Below are positions 1 through 10,094 of a stretch of DNA of 64,000 nt, piece by piece; position 1 is the stretch's first letter, and each line of letters opens with the position of its first letter. The notes beneath the pieces are model-generated. The model was given only the letters and a program-made list of their open reading frames with translations. It had not been told where the DNA came from and did no database searches. The stretch covers positions 786,597-850,596 of the forward strand of contig NZ_FORP01000001.1 in NCBI RefSeq assembly GCF_900114035.1, read 5' to 3'. Source of the DNA: Amycolatopsis sacchari. GTDB taxonomy: Bacteria; Actinomycetota; Actinomycetes; Mycobacteriales; Pseudonocardiaceae. Both the position numbers and the translations under genes were made by a program.

Positions 1-1
1 G

Positions 2-598
2 TACGACGTGGTGAGAGTCCGCGCGCGGCCCGCACGCAACGATCCCCGCGTGGAGAGCTGGCGCCCGGACCTGCACAGCCTGCGCGTCGAGAGGCACCTG
101 AACCCGTGGAACCCCCGTCGCCCCCACGTCGAGCCGTACCTGGGCGGGACCATGTGCGAACTCCTCGCCGCTGTCCGGTCGGCTCCGCCCGCTCGGTCGC
201 TCGCCATCGTCCGGCCCGCGCGGATCGTGGGCCTGGACATCGAACCCCACCCGGGCTGGAACGAAGACGACCGCGCGAAGATCGACCAGTACGTGAGCCA
301 GCTCGACCTCCTCGGCACCGAGCGCAGTGCACTGGAAGCTCCGAGACTGCGGGGCTGGTACCGCTACCGCTGCGACGCCTCCTGCCGTGGGCACCGCCAG
401 GGCATCCTCGACTGGGAGTTCGTCGCGTTGCAACGTCGTCTGAACCACCTCGACGACGACGCCCTCGCCCGCGAATTGCGCGCCAGGTTCCTCGGGCAGC
501 TCTGCGCTCCCGGCCGGAACGCCGCCTTCTACGTCGGCAACCAGGCGAAGCGGCAGCACGTCTTCAGCGTGCTCGGGGTCTACTCGCCGCCCCGGTGA
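2..598 (+). CDS. Hypothetical protein, 5' end possibly outside window
   Basis: The frame is open from the first bases of the window, so the true start may lie upstream. GTG codons at 8 and 11 are possible starts, but no ribosome binding site is visible. About 198 residues remain. Visible features are a short cysteine motif (R-Y-R-C-D-A-S-C) in the middle and a charged, probably helical C-terminal third containing D-W-E-F-V-A-L. I do not recognise the family. Its end overlaps the end of the convergent DUF488 gene by 19 bp. Third-position GC is high, as expected for a real gene here. Confidence 0.55.
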   Translation, partial: YDVVRVRARPARNDPRVESWRPDLHSLRVERHLNPWNPRRPHVEPYLGGTMCELLAAVRSAPPARSLAIVRPARIVGLDIEPHPGWNEDDRAKIDQYVSQLDLLGTERSALEAPRLRGWYRYRCDASCRGHRQGILDWEFVALQRRLNHLDDDALARELRARFLGQLCAPGRNAAFYVGNQAKRQHVFSVLGVYSPPR

Positions 599-1023
599 GG
601 ATCCCGAGTCTCCCGCAACCGCTGTTCGACCAGGTTCAGCACGACGTGCCGGTGGCAGCGCTGCTCGTCGGCCTCGAAACACAGCACCGCGACCTTGGAC
701 TCCCGTGCGAGGTCGACGAGTTCGGACAGTGCCGCCTGGCTCGCGGGGTTCCGCTCGATGAGGTCGGCATAGGTGCTGCGAGCGGCCGCCAGCTCGTCCA
801 CCTTCCCGGCGAAACCCGGCCGGTTCTCCTTCGGGTTTCCCAGTGCCGGGCGGTGGAGGTACCGCACACCCGCCTCTTCGAGAGCGGCCGCCAGTGCGCG
901 CTTGCTGAAACCGCGTTTACGGGACAGCGGCGTCAACCGCACATCCACCAGCAGCTCCGCGCCGGAGGCACGCAGATCGGCGACGAAACCGCCGACGTCG
1001 CGACCTTCATAACCCACTCCCAT
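580..1023 (-). CDS. DUF488 family protein
   Basis: The protein of about 147 residues begins with M-G-V-G-Y-E-G-R, the usual N-terminal signature of DUF488 (T-I-G-Y-E-G-R). It continues with V-D-V-R-L-T-P-L-S-R-K-R-G-F and ends with the C-F-E-A-D-E-x-x-C-H-R-H motif typical of the family. The molecular role of DUF488 is unknown; the Cys/His cluster suggests metal or nucleic-acid binding, which is inference. The ATG at 1023 was chosen because the motif normally lies at the N-terminus. The frame stays open upstream to 1107, so a GTG start 3 to 84 bases earlier is possible. It stands alone on the minus strand, convergent with the gene before it. Confidence 0.85.
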   Translation of the reverse strand: MGVGYEGRDVGGFVADLRASGAELLVDVRLTPLSRKRGFSKRALAAALEEAGVRYLHRPALGNPKENRPGFAGKVDELAAARSTYADLIERNPASQAALSELVDLARESKVAVLCFEADEQRCHRHVVLNLVEQRLRETRDPHRGGE

Positions 1024-1113
1024 CACACCTCGACGCGCTGCCACGCCCGCCACCCTTTCACAGGCGACGCCGCCCGCTGCAGGGCAGCCACCTCGCGCTA
1101 CCCGCACCGGTGG

Positions 1114-1929
1114 TCAGGCCCGGGCGAGCAGTTCGCCGTGGGGTATCAGCAGCACGCCGTCGGGATGGGCGGCCCAGTCCCGCCACGCCTGCGAGATCGC
1201 CGCGAGGTCGGCCTCCGTGGCCAGGCCGCGTTCGAGCGCCATCCGCCCCACCGAGGAGTGGATCCGCTCGGCCCACATCCCGCCCCAGCTCGCGCGGTCC
1301 TCGGGGGTCGCGTAGCTCCAGATCGAAGCCGAGGGCGTGACCTCGGTGAATCCCGCCTCGTGCGCCCAGGCGAGCAGGCGCCGGCCCGCGTCGGGCTCCG
1401 CGCCGTTGCCGTGGGCGACCGCGCGGTAGAGCTCCAGCCAGGCGTCCAGCCGCTCGTCCGCGGGCCACCACGTGAAGGCGGCGTAGTCCGCGTCGCGGAC
1501 CGCCACGACCCCTCCGGGCTTGGTCACCCGCCGCATCTCGCGCAGCGCCGCCACCGGGTCGGACAGGTGCTGCAGCACCTGGTGGGCGTGGGTGACGTCG
1601 TAGGTGTCGTCGGGATCGGAGAGCCGGTAGGCGTCGTCGACGGCGAACTCGACGGCCAGCCCGCGCTCGGCGGCGCTCCGGCGAGCCTCCTGCAATGGCG
1701 CCTCGGTGATCTCGATGCCGCGCACCCGCCCCGGCGCGACGGCCTCCGCGAGGTCGAGGGTGATGCTTCCGGGCCCACAGCCCACATCGAGCAGGTCCAG
1801 TCCCGGCCGCAACAGCGGCAGCAGGTAGGCCGCCGAGCTCGCGGCCGTGCGAGCCGCATGGCTGCGCACGACGACCTCGCTGTGCCCGTGGGTGTAGATG
1901 TCCCGAGGTGCCACGATATCTCCCATCAT
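1114..1929 (-). CDS. Class I SAM-dependent methyltransferase
   Basis: About 271 residues. Motif I of Rossmann-type methyltransferases is visible as L-L-D-V-G-C-G-P-G-S near residue 50. Acidic motif II follows (G-I-E-I-T), then D-D-A-Y and the post-motif region H-x-x-Q-V-L-Q-H-L with M-R-R-V-T-K-P-G-G. This is the UbiE/COQ5-like small-molecule branch; the substrate is unknown. Two adjacent ATG codons (1929 and 1926) can start it. Neither has a Shine-Dalgarno sequence, and a GTG at 1947 is also in frame. The start lies inside a perfect inverted repeat and just below a well-formed promoter, so translation may be leaderless or coupled to a 7-codon upstream ORF. Confidence 0.88.
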   Translation of the reverse strand: MMGDIVAPRDIYTHGHSEVVVRSHAARTAASSAAYLLPLLRPGLDLLDVGCGPGSITLDLAEAVAPGRVRGIEITEAPLQEARRSAAERGLAVEFAVDDAYRLSDPDDTYDVTHAHQVLQHLSDPVAALREMRRVTKPGGVVAVRDADYAAFTWWPADERLDAWLELYRAVAHGNGAEPDAGRRLLAWAHEAGFTEVTPSASIWSYATPEDRASWGGMWAERIHSSVGRMALERGLATEADLAAISQAWRDWAAHPDGVLLIPHGELLARA

Positions 1930-1956
1930 GTGGGATACGAAACCCACATGATGGGA
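1921..1956. promoter_or_regulatory. Perfect 14-bp inverted repeat over the methyltransferase start
   Basis: The arms at 1921-1934 and 1943-1956 (TCCCATCATGTGGG and its complement) are separated by 8 bases. The repeat covers the two ATG codons of the methyltransferase and the predicted transcription start, so it could be an operator that blocks initiation or an mRNA hairpin that hides the start. No regulator gene is adjacent. The repeat itself is certain; its function is inferred. Confidence 0.7.
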
Positions 1957-1984
1957 GACTACCGAGGAGCCTCCGGCCCCGCAA
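1947..1984 (-). promoter_or_regulatory. Sigma-70-type promoter and 7-codon leader ORF
   Basis: On the minus strand TTGCGG (1984-1979) is followed after exactly 17 bases by TAGTCT (1961-1956). Six bases below it stands an ATG (1949-1947). That ATG opens a 7-codon ORF, M-W-V-S-Y-P-T, whose TGA (1928-1926) overlaps both methyltransferase ATG codons. The spacing fits a leaderless actinobacterial transcript whose first codon is the mini-ORF. Promoter geometry is seen in the sequence; translation of the leader is inferred. Confidence 0.55.
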
Positions 1985-1995
1985 ACAGCGGTCAC

Positions 1996-4368
1996 TCAGC
2001 TCCAGGTCCAGTCCCGCACCTCGGGCAGGTCCTCGCCGTGTTCACTGATCCAGCGGTGGTGCCGCTCCCGCGCCTCCGTCATCGCCTGGCGGACGGGCGC
2101 CGCCGTGCGGGCCAGGCCCGGCACGCGGTCGATCACGTCGATCACCAGCTGGAAGCGGTCCATGTCGTTGAGCACCAGCATGTCGAACGGGGTCGTGGTG
2201 GTGCCGTGCTCCTTGTAACCGCGCACGTGGAACTCCGCGTGGTTCGTGCGCCGGTAGGCCAGTCGGTGGATCAGCCACGGGTACCCGTGGTAGGCGAAGA
2301 TCACCGGGCGGTCCGGGGTGAACAGCGCGTCGAACTCCCAGCCCGTCATGCCGTGCGGGTGCTCGGTGTCCGGCTGCAGGCGCATGAGGTCCACCACGTT
2401 GACCACCCGCACCGCCAGCCGCGGCAGGTGCTCGCGCAGCAGTTTCGCCGCGGCCAGCACCTCCATCGTCGGCGCGTCCCCGGCACACGCGAGCACCACG
2501 TCGGGTTCGCGTTCGGGGAAGGTGCTCGCCCACTCCCAGATGCCCGCGCCGCGCGCGCAGTGCAGGGCGGCCTGCTCGGGGCCGAGCCAGTTCGGCGTCT
2601 CGTTCTTGCCCGCCACGATCACGTTCACGTAGTCCCGGCTGCGCAGGCAGTGCTCCGCGACCGACAACAGGGTGTTGGTGTCCGGCGGCAGGTACACCCG
2701 CACGACCTCGGCGCTCTTGTTCGCCACGTGGTCGATGAACCCGGGGTCCTGGTGGGAGAACCCGTTGTGGTCCTGGCGCCACACGTGCGAGGTCAGCAGG
2801 TAGTTCAGCGACGCGACCGGCCGCCGCCACGGAATTCCCCGCGCGGTGCGCAGCCACTTGATGTGCTGGTTGACCATCGAGTCCACGATGTGCACGAACG
2901 CCTCGTAGCAGGAGAACAACCCGTGCCGCCCGGTCAGCAGATAGCCCTCCAGCCAGCCCTGGCACAGGTGCTCCGAAAGCACCTCCACCACGCGCCCGTC
3001 GGTCGCGAGGTGCTCGTCGGCCGGCTCGACCTCAGCCTGCCACGCCTTCGCCGTCACGTCGTACACCGCGTCCAGCCGGTTCGACGCCGTCTCGTCCGGG
3101 CCGAACAGCCGGAAGTCCCGCCGCCCGGCGTCATTCGCGAACAGTTCCTTGAGGTAGCGGCCCAGCGCCCGGGTCGGTTCCGCGCTCGACGCACCCGGCT
3201 CGGGCACCACGACCGCGTGCGCGGCGAAGTCCGGCAACGGCAACGGCCGCAGCAGCAGCCCGCCGTTGGCGTGGGGGTTCGCGCCCATCCGCCGCTCCCC
3301 GCGCGGCACCAGGGCGGTCACCTCCGGTTTCGGCCCGCCGTCACGGTCGAACAGCTCCTCGGGACGGTAGGAGCGCAGCCACGCCTCCAACGCACGCAGG
3401 TGCTCGGGGTTGCCCCGCACGTTCGGCAACGGCACCTGGTGCGAGCGCCACGTGCCCTCCACCGGCTTGCCGTCCACAGTGGACGGGCCGGTCCAGCCCT
3501 TCGGGGACCTGAGCACGAGCACCGGCCAGCGCGGGCGCTCGCGGGAACCGCCGCGCGCCTCGTCCTGGATGCGCCGGATCCGCGCGTGCACGTCGTCCAG
3601 GGTCGCCGCCATCGCCTGGTGCATCAGCGCCGGATCGCTTCCGGTCACGTAATGGGGCGCGTACCCGTAACCGCGCAGCAGCTCGTCCAGCTCGGCCCCG
3701 GGGATGCGGGACAGCACAGTCGGGTTGGCGATCTTGTACCCGTTGAGGTGCAGGATCGGCAGCACCGCACCGTCGTGCACCGGGTCCAGGAACTTGTTGG
3801 CGTGCCAGCTCGTCGCCAGCGGCCCGGTCTCCGCCTCCCCGTCCCCGATCACGCAGGCGACGATCAGGTCCGGGTTGTCGAACGCCGCTCCGTAGGCGTG
3901 CGCGAGCGAGTAGCCCAGTTCACCGCCCTCGTGGATCGACCCGGGAACCTGCGGTGCCACGTGGCTCGGAACCCCACCCGGGAACGAGAACTGCCGGAAC
4001 AGCACCCGCATCCCGTCGGCGTCTTGTCCCGCCTCCGGCGCCACCTCCGGGTAGCTGCCCTCCAGCCACGTGTTCGCCAGCAGCGCCGGACCACCGTGAC
4101 CCGGCCCGGTCACGAACATCATGTCCAGGTCATGGCGTCGGATCAGGCGGTTCAGGTGCGCGTACACGAAGTTCAGCCCCGGCGAGGTGCCCCAGTGCCC
4201 CAGCAGGCGGGGCTTGATGTGTTCCGGCCGCAGCGGCTCGCGCAGCAACGGGTTGTCCAGCAGGTAGATCTGCCCCGCCGACAGGTAGTTCGCCGCCCGC
4301 CACAACGCGTCCACCTGGCTCAGCTCGTCCTCGCTCAGCGCCGCGCGGACCTCGGTCGCGGTGCTCAC
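1996..4368 (-). CDS. xfp: Xylulose-5-phosphate/fructose-6-phosphate phosphoketolase
   Basis: About 790 residues, the normal length of the family. It cleaves xylulose 5-phosphate (and usually fructose 6-phosphate) with inorganic phosphate to acetyl phosphate plus glyceraldehyde 3-phosphate or erythrose 4-phosphate, using thiamine diphosphate in the cytosol. Visible signatures are [11 protein letters not shown] near residue 55, G-P-G-H-G-G-P-A near 85, and the cofactor-binding G-D-G-E-A-E-T-G near 175. The GTG at 4368 is preferred because it overlaps the stop of the upstream universal stress gene (GTGA). This makes a translationally coupled CBS-Usp-Xfp operon and suggests stress-linked carbon metabolism. 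Confidence 0.96.
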   Translation of the reverse strand: MSTATEVRAALSEDELSQVDALWRAANYLSAGQIYLLDNPLLREPLRPEHIKPRLLGHWGTSPGLNFVYAHLNRLIRRHDLDMMFVTGPGHGGPALLANTWLEGSYPEVAPEAGQDADGMRVLFRQFSFPGGVPSHVAPQVPGSIHEGGELGYSLAHAYGAAFDNPDLIVACVIGDGEAETGPLATSWHANKFLDPVHDGAVLPILHLNGYKIANPTVLSRIPGAELDELLRGYGYAPHYVTGSDPALMHQAMAATLDDVHARIRRIQDEARGGSRERPRWPVLVLRSPKGWTGPSTVDGKPVEGTWRSHQVPLPNVRGNPEHLRALEAWLRSYRPEELFDRDGGPKPEVTALVPRGERRMGANPHANGGLLLRPLPLPDFAAHAVVVPEPGASSAEPTRALGRYLKELFANDAGRRDFRLFGPDETASNRLDAVYDVTAKAWQAEVEPADEHLATDGRVVEVLSEHLCQGWLEGYLLTGRHGLFSCYEAFVHIVDSMVNQHIKWLRTARGIPWRRPVASLNYLLTSHVWRQDHNGFSHQDPGFIDHVANKSAEVVRVYLPPDTNTLLSVAEHCLRSRDYVNVIVAGKNETPNWLGPEQAALHCARGAGIWEWASTFPEREPDVVLACAGDAPTMEVLAAAKLLREHLPRLAVRVVNVVDLMRLQPDTEHPHGMTGWEFDALFTPDRPVIFAYHGYPWLIHRLAYRRTNHAEFHVRGYKEHGTTTTPFDMLVLNDMDRFQLVIDVIDRVPGLARTAAPVRQAMTEARERHHRWISEHGEDLPEVRDWTWS

Positions 4369-5237
4369 GGGCGCACCACCATGACCGGGCACTGCGCGCG
4401 GTGGACCAGCGCCTGGCTCGTCGAGCCCAGCAGCAGCCCCTGGAACCCGCCACGGCCGCGGCTGCCGACCACGACCAGCTGCGCCTTCGCACTCCAGTCG
4501 AGCAGCTGGTGGCGTGGGCGGTCCTTCACCACGACCCGCTCCACGGGCACGTCGGGGTACTTCTCCTGCCAGCCCGCCAGGCTCTCGGCCAGGACCCGGG
4601 CCTGCTCCTCCTCAGCGGGTTCCAGGTCGAGCACCGCGTACTCGACCGGCACCGCGGTCACGTACTCGTAGTCGCTCCAGGCGTGGACCGCCACCAGCGG
4701 CACCTCGCGCCGGCACGCTTCCTCGAACGCCGCTCCCAGCGCCTTGACGCTCGTGGGGCTGCCGTCGACGCCGACCACCACCGGCCCGCTCGCGGGTTCG
4801 TCCCCGCGGACGATCACCACGGGGCACTCGCTGTGGGCCACCACCGCGACCGCGGTCGAGCCCGTCATCATGCCGCCGAACCCGCCCCGCCCGGTGGGTC
4901 CCAGGACGATCATGCGGGCCACCCGGGACAGTTCGATGAGGAACGGCACCGGCGACACGCGCACCCGCTCGGTGGTCGCCACCAGATCGCCGTCCACGTC
5001 GCGGGCGATTTCCGCGGCTTCGGCCAGCCGGTCCTCGGCGAGCTTTTCGACCGCGTCGAAGGCCTCCTGCGGCATCGGAAGACCCGCGCCGTAGTAGCCC
5101 AGGGCCGGGTCGAAGCACGACACCAGGTGCAGGCGCAGCTTGCGGGCCGATGCCTCGGCCGCCGCCCACGTCACCGCCCGCAGTGCCGACTCGGACCCAT
5201 CGACACCGGCGACGATCGCGCCAGCGGAGTCAGTCAT
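4365..5237 (-). CDS. Tandem universal stress protein (UspA x2)
   Basis: 290 residues with two UspA domains, roughly 5-145 and 155-290. Each carries the ATP-binding signature G-x2-G-x9-[12 protein letters not shown] in the first and [10 protein letters not shown] in the second, both ending in G-S-T. Actinobacterial tandem Usp proteins of this size bind ATP and include several members of the mycobacterial DosR regulon. The start has a clear GGGAGAG ribosome site. It overlaps the CBS gene by 8 bp upstream and xfp by 4 bp downstream, so the three are almost certainly cotranscribed. Confidence 0.95.
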   Translation of the reverse strand: MTDSAGAIVAGVDGSESALRAVTWAAAEASARKLRLHLVSCFDPALGYYGAGLPMPQEAFDAVEKLAEDRLAEAAEIARDVDGDLVATTERVRVSPVPFLIELSRVARMIVLGPTGRGGFGGMMTGSTAVAVVAHSECPVVIVRGDEPASGPVVVGVDGSPTSVKALGAAFEEACRREVPLVAVHAWSDYEYVTAVPVEYAVLDLEPAEEEQARVLAESLAGWQEKYPDVPVERVVVKDRPRHQLLDWSAKAQLVVVGSRGRGGFQGLLLGSTSQALVHRAQCPVMVVRP

Positions 5238-5847
5238 CGGTTCTCTCCCTGTTCCGGGTCAGCACGGTCGCGCTGACCACTCCCGGTACCGATTCCGCCA
5301 GGACTTTCGCGACGTGGCGGTCGGTCTGGTCGTCGAACTCGTCGAGGACGCGCACGACCCCGTCGTGCACCTCGACCTCCCACCGTTCCGGCCCGCCGTA
5401 CACCGACAGGTGGTGGCGGACGTCGGTGGCGATGTCGTTGTCCCGCCGGGCGAAGACGCGCACGAGGTCGCCGCGGGTGACGATCCCGACCACGCGTGAA
5501 CCGTCGACGATCGGCATCGCGCGGATGCGGGAATCCAGCAGTGCCCTGGCCACCTCGGCGAGGTCCGCGCCCGGCGCCATCCCGATGGCCGGGGTGCTCA
5601 TCAGGGCACCGACAGTGGCTCCGGCCGTCCGCGGTCCCACCCGTTCGCCGGGAGCGCACCGCGCGTCCCGGGGAATCCGGTCGGCGATGAGGTCGGCCTC
5701 GGTCACGACGCCGACCAGCCGGTCGTCCTCGTCCACCACCGGCAGTGCGGTGAACCCGTGCTGGGTCAGCAGTTCCGCCGCGTGTTTGGCCGCGGTGCCG
5801 GTGGTCACCGTGGTCACCGGCCTGCTCATGATGTCCTGTGCCCGCAT
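5230..5847 (-). CDS. CBS-domain pair protein with C-terminal BON-like domain
   Basis: 205 residues. It starts M-R-A-Q-D-I-M-S-R-P-V-T-T-V, the normal beginning of a first CBS motif. A second begins near V-G-A-L-M-S-T-P-A-I-G at about residue 85. The last 60 residues (V-E-V-H-D-G-V-V-R-V-L-D-E onward) resemble a BON domain. CBS pairs usually sense adenine nucleotides. The architecture recalls hypoxic response protein 1 of mycobacteria plus an extra domain. It is the first gene of the Usp-phosphoketolase operon and is divergent from the PPOX gene, with putative dormancy boxes in between. Confidence 0.9.
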   Translation of the reverse strand: MRAQDIMSRPVTTVTTGTAAKHAAELLTQHGFTALPVVDEDDRLVGVVTEADLIADRIPRDARCAPGERVGPRTAGATVGALMSTPAIGMAPGADLAEVARALLDSRIRAMPIVDGSRVVGIVTRGDLVRVFARRDNDIATDVRHHLSVYGGPERWEVEVHDGVVRVLDEFDDQTDRHVAKVLAESVPGVVSATVLTRNRERTDD

Positions 5848-5904
5848 GCCGACCACGCTAGGAACAGCAGGGGTGGCCGGACAGCGGCCGACCGTCCCGG
5901 GATC

Positions 5905-5945
5905 AAGTGACTTCCTGCCCTCATCGGAGCCGGGACCTCCCGGGC
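5905..5945. promoter_or_regulatory. Putative DosR-type boxes between CBS and PPOX genes
   Basis: The 147-bp divergent gap holds GTGACTTCCTGCCC at 5907-5920, which matches 9 of the 11 fixed positions of the DosR consensus as I recall it (GGGACTTNNGNCCC). A weaker GGGACC-containing element lies at 5932-5945. The position suits bidirectional control of both operons. Matches were made by eye and need scoring against a proper matrix. Confidence 0.45.
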
Positions 5946-5994
5946 ACGCTCGACCCTGACACCATCGCTCCACCGAAATCGCAGGGATCGAGTC

Positions 5995-6423
5995 ATGACC
6001 GAGTTGCGCGCGCTGTCCCCACGGCAGTGCATGGATCTCCTGTCCTCCGGGACCGTGGGCAGGCTGGCCTTCTCCGAGCACGCGATGCCGGCCATCCGGC
6101 CGGTCAACTTCCTGCTGCACGGCGGAGACCTCGTCATCCGCACGAGCCGGACGGGATCGATCGCGAAGCTCGTCGACGAGGTGGTCGCGTTCGAGGTCGA
6201 CGACATCGACCCCGCCACCCACACCGGCTGGAGCGTCGTCGTGGTCGGAAAGATTCACCCGGTCACGAACATCGAGGAACTGGTGACCCTCGCCGATCCG
6301 CGTCGGCGGCCGTGGCCGGGTGGGGAACGGTCGTGTTTCCTGCGGCTGCCCATCGACATCGTCAGCGGCCGCACGTTCGAGGCGTACGACGTCGGCCCGG
6401 CGGAGACCGTCGCCGCGAGCTGA
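5995..6423 (+). CDS. PPOX-class flavin/F420-binding split-barrel protein
   Basis: 142 residues of the pyridoxamine 5'-phosphate oxidase-like fold. The N-terminus has the usual sequence: a short helix (L-S-P-R-Q-C-M-D-L-L), then G-T-V-G-R-L-A-F, then the P-A-I-R-P-V-N-F-L strand. The later V-A-F-E-V-D-D-I-D and W-S-V-V-V-V-G-K strands are also typical. Proteins of this class reduce or bind FMN or F420, and several belong to mycobacterial dormancy sets; the substrate here is unknown. It is divergent from the CBS operon and convergent with the P-type ATPase. Confidence 0.9.
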   Translation: MTELRALSPRQCMDLLSSGTVGRLAFSEHAMPAIRPVNFLLHGGDLVIRTSRTGSIAKLVDEVVAFEVDDIDPATHTGWSVVVVGKIHPVTNIEELVTLADPRRRPWPGGERSCFLRLPIDIVSGRTFEAYDVGPAETVAAS

Positions 6424-6546
6424 AGCCACCGGCTACCCCCCGTACCCGGGGTCAGGGAGACTGGTGCAGCACGGGCCGGGTGCCCGATCCGTCCTCGACT
6501 TCGATTCGCAAGCGGTCCGTCCGATGCATCCACGGCCGCATCGCGG

Positions 6547-9180
6547 TCAGCTCCCGGGGAACGCCGCCCGACGCGACTGGTCCCTCCGGCGGCGCCGGTA
6601 GCGCAGCAGCTCGTCGGCACCCCACACGACCACGGGGAACGGCACCAGCATCGCGAGCATCCACGGCGACAGCGCGGCCGTGCCGAACACGTCCTGCAAC
6701 GGCGGCACGGAGACCAGCGCGGCGGTGAAGACCAGTTCGAACAGGATCCCGCCCAGCAGCAGCCGGTTGCTGAAGACGCCGACGGACCGCAGCGACGCCC
6801 ACTCGGTGCGGGCGGCGAACGCGGTGCCCACCTGGCAGGCGACGATCCCGGCGAAGGTGACCGTGGTGGCCTGCAGGTAGGCGTGGTGCAACGGCGTGCC
6901 CTCCCCCACCGGGTCACCCGGGTGCCAGCCCGCCGCCAGGAGCACGGCGAAGAACCCGGCGGTCACCAGCACCGCCGACACCACCCCGAGCAGACCCCAG
7001 GCGCGAGCGAGCAGCCGCCGCGTGATGACGCCCTCGGTGCGCGGGCGCGGGCGCCGCGACATCAGCCCGGGCTCCGCGGGTTCGCGGCCGAGCGCGAGGG
7101 CGGGCAAGGTCTCGGTGCCCAGGTCGATCGCCAGGATCTGCAGCACCGTCAGCGGTAGCGGGATCAGGCCGCCGGACAGCGCGAACAGCAGGAACGGCAC
7201 GATCTCCGGGACGGCGTGGGCGAAGATGTAGAGCACGAACTTGCGGACGTTGTCGAAGACCCGGCGGCCCTCCTCGATCCCGGCGGCGATCGTGGCGAAG
7301 TTGTCGTCGGTCAGCACCAGGGTCGCGGCCTCCCGGGCCACATCGGTCCCGCCCCTGCCCATCGCGACGCCGATGTCGGCGCGTCGCAACGCCGGGGCGT
7401 CGTTCACGCCGTCACCGGTCATCGCGACCGTTTCCCCGTTGTGGCGCAGGGCATCGGCGATCCGCAGCTTCATCTCGGGGGTGGCGCGGGCGAACACGAT
7501 CTCGCCCGGCGCGGCCAGCAGCGCGTCCAGCTCGGCGTCGGACATCGCGTCCACCGCCGTCCCGTCGACCACCCGGTCCGCACCGATACCGACCTCCCGC
7601 GCGATCTCCCCCGCGGTCCGCCCGTTGTCGCCGGTGATCACGTGCACGCGGATTCCCGCGGCGTGCACCACCCCCACCGCGGCGGACACCTCCGGCCGGG
7701 GCGGGTCGAGCAACCCGACCAGCCCGACGAAACGCAGCCCCTGCTCGGCTTCTTCCTGCGACGGCAGGCGCGGCCCGTCCCAGTCCCGGCAGGCGACCGC
7801 GAGCACCCTCAGCCCGCGCCCGGTCCACTCGTCCACCCGGTCCTGAACGTCCACAGTGGAACCGCAGCGTGGCAGCACCGCTTCGGGCGCGCCCTTCACG
7901 TGCACCCGAAGTGCTCCACCGATCTGGTCCACAGTGGACATCATCTTGCGGCGCGGGTCGAAGGCGTTCAGGACGCGCCTCCCGGCCTCACGCCGGTCCG
8001 GCGGCAACGCGGTGCCCGCGGACTCCGCGTAGCGCAGCAGCGCGATCTCCATCGGATCACCCGCCTCGTGCTCCCCCAGCTCCGCCGTGGAACACCAGGC
8101 CAGCACCTCCCCCAGCTCCGGCGAGTCCGCACTCGCCTCGACCACCCGCATCGAGTTGGCCGTCAGCGTTCCGGTCTTGTCGGTGCAGACCACCGTCGTC
8201 GAGCCCAGGGTTTCGACCGCGGACAGCCGTTTCACCACGGCACCCCGGCGGGCCATGGACCGCACACCCACCGCCAGCGCCAGGGTGATCGTCGGCAGCA
8301 GCCCTTCGGGAACGTTGGCCACCAGCAGCCCGATCGCGAACAGGAACGCCGCCCCCAGCGACAGCCCCGCCACCAGCCCCAGCGGCAGGAACGCCACCCC
8401 GGCGCCCACCGCCACCGCCGCGATCAGCCACGCCACCCGCCGGACCTGCCGCTCCAGCGGACTCTCGTCCTGCCGCACCCGTTGCGACAACGCCGCGATC
8501 CGGCCCAGCTCGGTGTGCACTCCGGTGCCGTGCACCACGGCCCGTCCCTCGCCACCGGTGCAGACCGTTCCGCTGAACACCAGCACCGGCGAATCCAGCG
8601 TCCGGTCCGCGTCGTCGGCGGCGGAGGCGCTGCGCGGCACCGGGTTCGACTCGCCGGTGAGCGCGGACATGTCCACCTCGACGGCCCCGTCGACCAGCCG
8701 CGCGTCGGCGGGAACACGCTCCCCCTCCTCGACCACGAGCAGGTCGCCGCGCACCAGCTCCCGCACCGGGACGCGGGTGCGGTGCCCGTCGCGCACGACC
8801 CAGACCTGCTGCGGCAGGAAGCGGCCCAGCGCCTCCACCGCGTGCTCGGCCTGGCTCTCCTGCCAGAACGCCAGCACCGCGTTGAGCACGATCACGACGA
8901 ACACCGCGATGCCCAGCGACGTCGAACCGGACACCAGCGCCAGCACCGCGGCCAGCCACAGGAGCAGGGCGAGCGGATGGGTGAACTGCTTGCCCAGCGA
9001 AACCCACCAGCGGCGGCCCCGCCGCTGCGGAAGCTCGTTCGGCCCGTACAGCTCCAGCCGGCGCGCCGCCTCCCGCTCACCGAGCCCGGCGCTGCCGGTG
9101 CGCAGGTCGCGCATCAGCGCGGCGGCAGGCTCCCGCGGATCGATGTCGTCGGGCACCGGGGCGGCGGAAGTCAGCGTCAT
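6547..9180 (-). CDS. P-type cation-transporting ATPase, CtpF/P2 type
   Basis: 877 residues, normal for P2-type pumps. The domains run in order: an N-terminal cation-ATPase domain (about 15-80); transmembrane segments; an actuator loop with S-A-L-T-G-E-S; the phosphorylation motif D-K-T-G-T-L-T; the hinge [10 protein letters not shown]; and a C-terminal six-helix domain. This layout resembles Ca2+/Mg2+ or Na+ pumps such as SERCA-like bacterial ATPases and mycobacterial CtpF, which is DosR-controlled. The transported ion cannot be stated. The gene is monocistronic; a putative dormancy box lies 87 bp upstream of its ATG. Confidence 0.94.
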   Translation of the reverse strand: MTLTSAAPVPDDIDPREPAAALMRDLRTGSAGLGEREAARRLELYGPNELPQRRGRRWWVSLGKQFTHPLALLLWLAAVLALVSGSTSLGIAVFVVIVLNAVLAFWQESQAEHAVEALGRFLPQQVWVVRDGHRTRVPVRELVRGDLLVVEEGERVPADARLVDGAVEVDMSALTGESNPVPRSASAADDADRTLDSPVLVFSGTVCTGGEGRAVVHGTGVHTELGRIAALSQRVRQDESPLERQVRRVAWLIAAVAVGAGVAFLPLGLVAGLSLGAAFLFAIGLLVANVPEGLLPTITLALAVGVRSMARRGAVVKRLSAVETLGSTTVVCTDKTGTLTANSMRVVEASADSPELGEVLAWCSTAELGEHEAGDPMEIALLRYAESAGTALPPDRREAGRRVLNAFDPRRKMMSTVDQIGGALRVHVKGAPEAVLPRCGSTVDVQDRVDEWTGRGLRVLAVACRDWDGPRLPSQEEAEQGLRFVGLVGLLDPPRPEVSAAVGVVHAAGIRVHVITGDNGRTAGEIAREVGIGADRVVDGTAVDAMSDAELDALLAAPGEIVFARATPEMKLRIADALRHNGETVAMTGDGVNDAPALRRADIGVAMGRGGTDVAREAATLVLTDDNFATIAAGIEEGRRVFDNVRKFVLYIFAHAVPEIVPFLLFALSGGLIPLPLTVLQILAIDLGTETLPALALGREPAEPGLMSRRPRPRTEGVITRRLLARAWGLLGVVSAVLVTAGFFAVLLAAGWHPGDPVGEGTPLHHAYLQATTVTFAGIVACQVGTAFAARTEWASLRSVGVFSNRLLLGGILFELVFTAALVSVPPLQDVFGTAALSPWMLAMLVPFPVVVWGADELLRYRRRRRDQSRRAAFPGS

Positions 9181-9267
9181 GGCTCACGACAGTGGCAGCG
9201 CGTAGGGGGTGACCGCTGGTTGCTTAAGTCCTTTCGGCAGGGCCGATGGTCTCCGCGCCACGCACGG

Positions 9268-9281
9268 GGGACTTTCGGTTC
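9268..9281. promoter_or_regulatory. Putative DosR-type box upstream of the P-type ATPase
   Basis: GGGACTTTCGGTTC matches 9 of 11 fixed positions of GGGACTTNNGNCCC. It lies about 90 bp from the ATPase start and 60 bp before the broken HAF gene, so it could serve either. It was identified by eye. Confidence 0.45.
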
Positions 9282-9340
9282 TGTTCCGGTGTCCGGCTCG
9301 CCGCGAACGTCCTGGCACACGACGGCAGCGAGGAGATCGC

Positions 9341-10094
9341 ATGGCACCGCGACGAAAACACTGCTCACCATCACGGCACTCGCCGCGCGAACGCTCACCG
9401 GGGTGGCGTCGGCCGGGGCTGCCTGCGCGAACCCGGCCAACCTGGGCCCCGGGGCAGGAGTTCCACACCGTGCGCTGGGACCGGCACGGCGGGATCAACG
9501 ACCACGGTGACATCGCCGGTTACACCGATGTCGCAGGCTTGGCTTACGCGTCGCCAGCGGTGGAGTGGACCGGTGACGGTGCTGCCCATCCCGGCGGAGG
9601 CCTGGTCGGCCAACGCTACGGACGTCGACCACACCGGAACGGTGGTGGGCAGCGTGTCGCTCGCGGCCGGCACCCGCGCCGTCGCCTGGGCCGCCACCGG
9701 CCGGCCCACCGACCTCGGAACGCTGCCCCGCCACCCGGACAGCGCGGCGCCGGCGTCCGACGACCGGGGCACGGTCGTCGGTACCACCCATGACGCGAAC
9801 GGTTTTCCGCACGCGGTCGGCCGGAACAGGGGCGCGATCGCGGAATTGCCCGGACTGGCCACCGGGCCCGGCACGACCGGCAGCGACGCCTTCGCCGTCG
9901 ACGACAGTGGAGTGGTCATCGGGATCAGCGGCCGGGTGAACGTCCTGCCCGCTCTCGGCACCGTCGGCGGACGGACTTACGCGGGAGCCACCGCGGTCGC
10001 CGTCGCCGGTTTCGCCGGCTCCCCCGGAAACGGCCAGAGCCACGCCGTGCTCTGGCGTTGCCACGACAGCTCATCTCAGGAGGTAGTGCGATGA
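9341..10094 (+). pseudogene. Frameshifted HAF-repeat secreted protein
   Basis: Coding character is spread over three frames. A signal peptide (A-T-K-T-L-L-T-I-T-A-L-A-A) is readable just after the ATG at 9341 but in a shifted frame. The next part (F-H-T-V-R-W-D-R, I-N-D-H-G-D-I-A-G-Y) is in a second frame from about 9455. The remainder (A-T-D-V-D-H-T-G-T-V-V-G onward, to 10094) is in a third. The pieces align in order with the intact paralogue downstream, including the G-x-I-x-G and D-L-G-T-L-P elements. At least two indels have therefore inactivated it. Its last bases overlap the ribosome site and start of the intact copy. Confidence 0.75.

Noticed and set aside
106..4671. Plus-strand open frame of more than 1,500 codons
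   Set aside because: It lies antisense to methyltransferase and phosphoketolase, is rich in Arg/Pro/His/Gln without any domain, and arises from the GC-rich codon pattern of the opposite strand.
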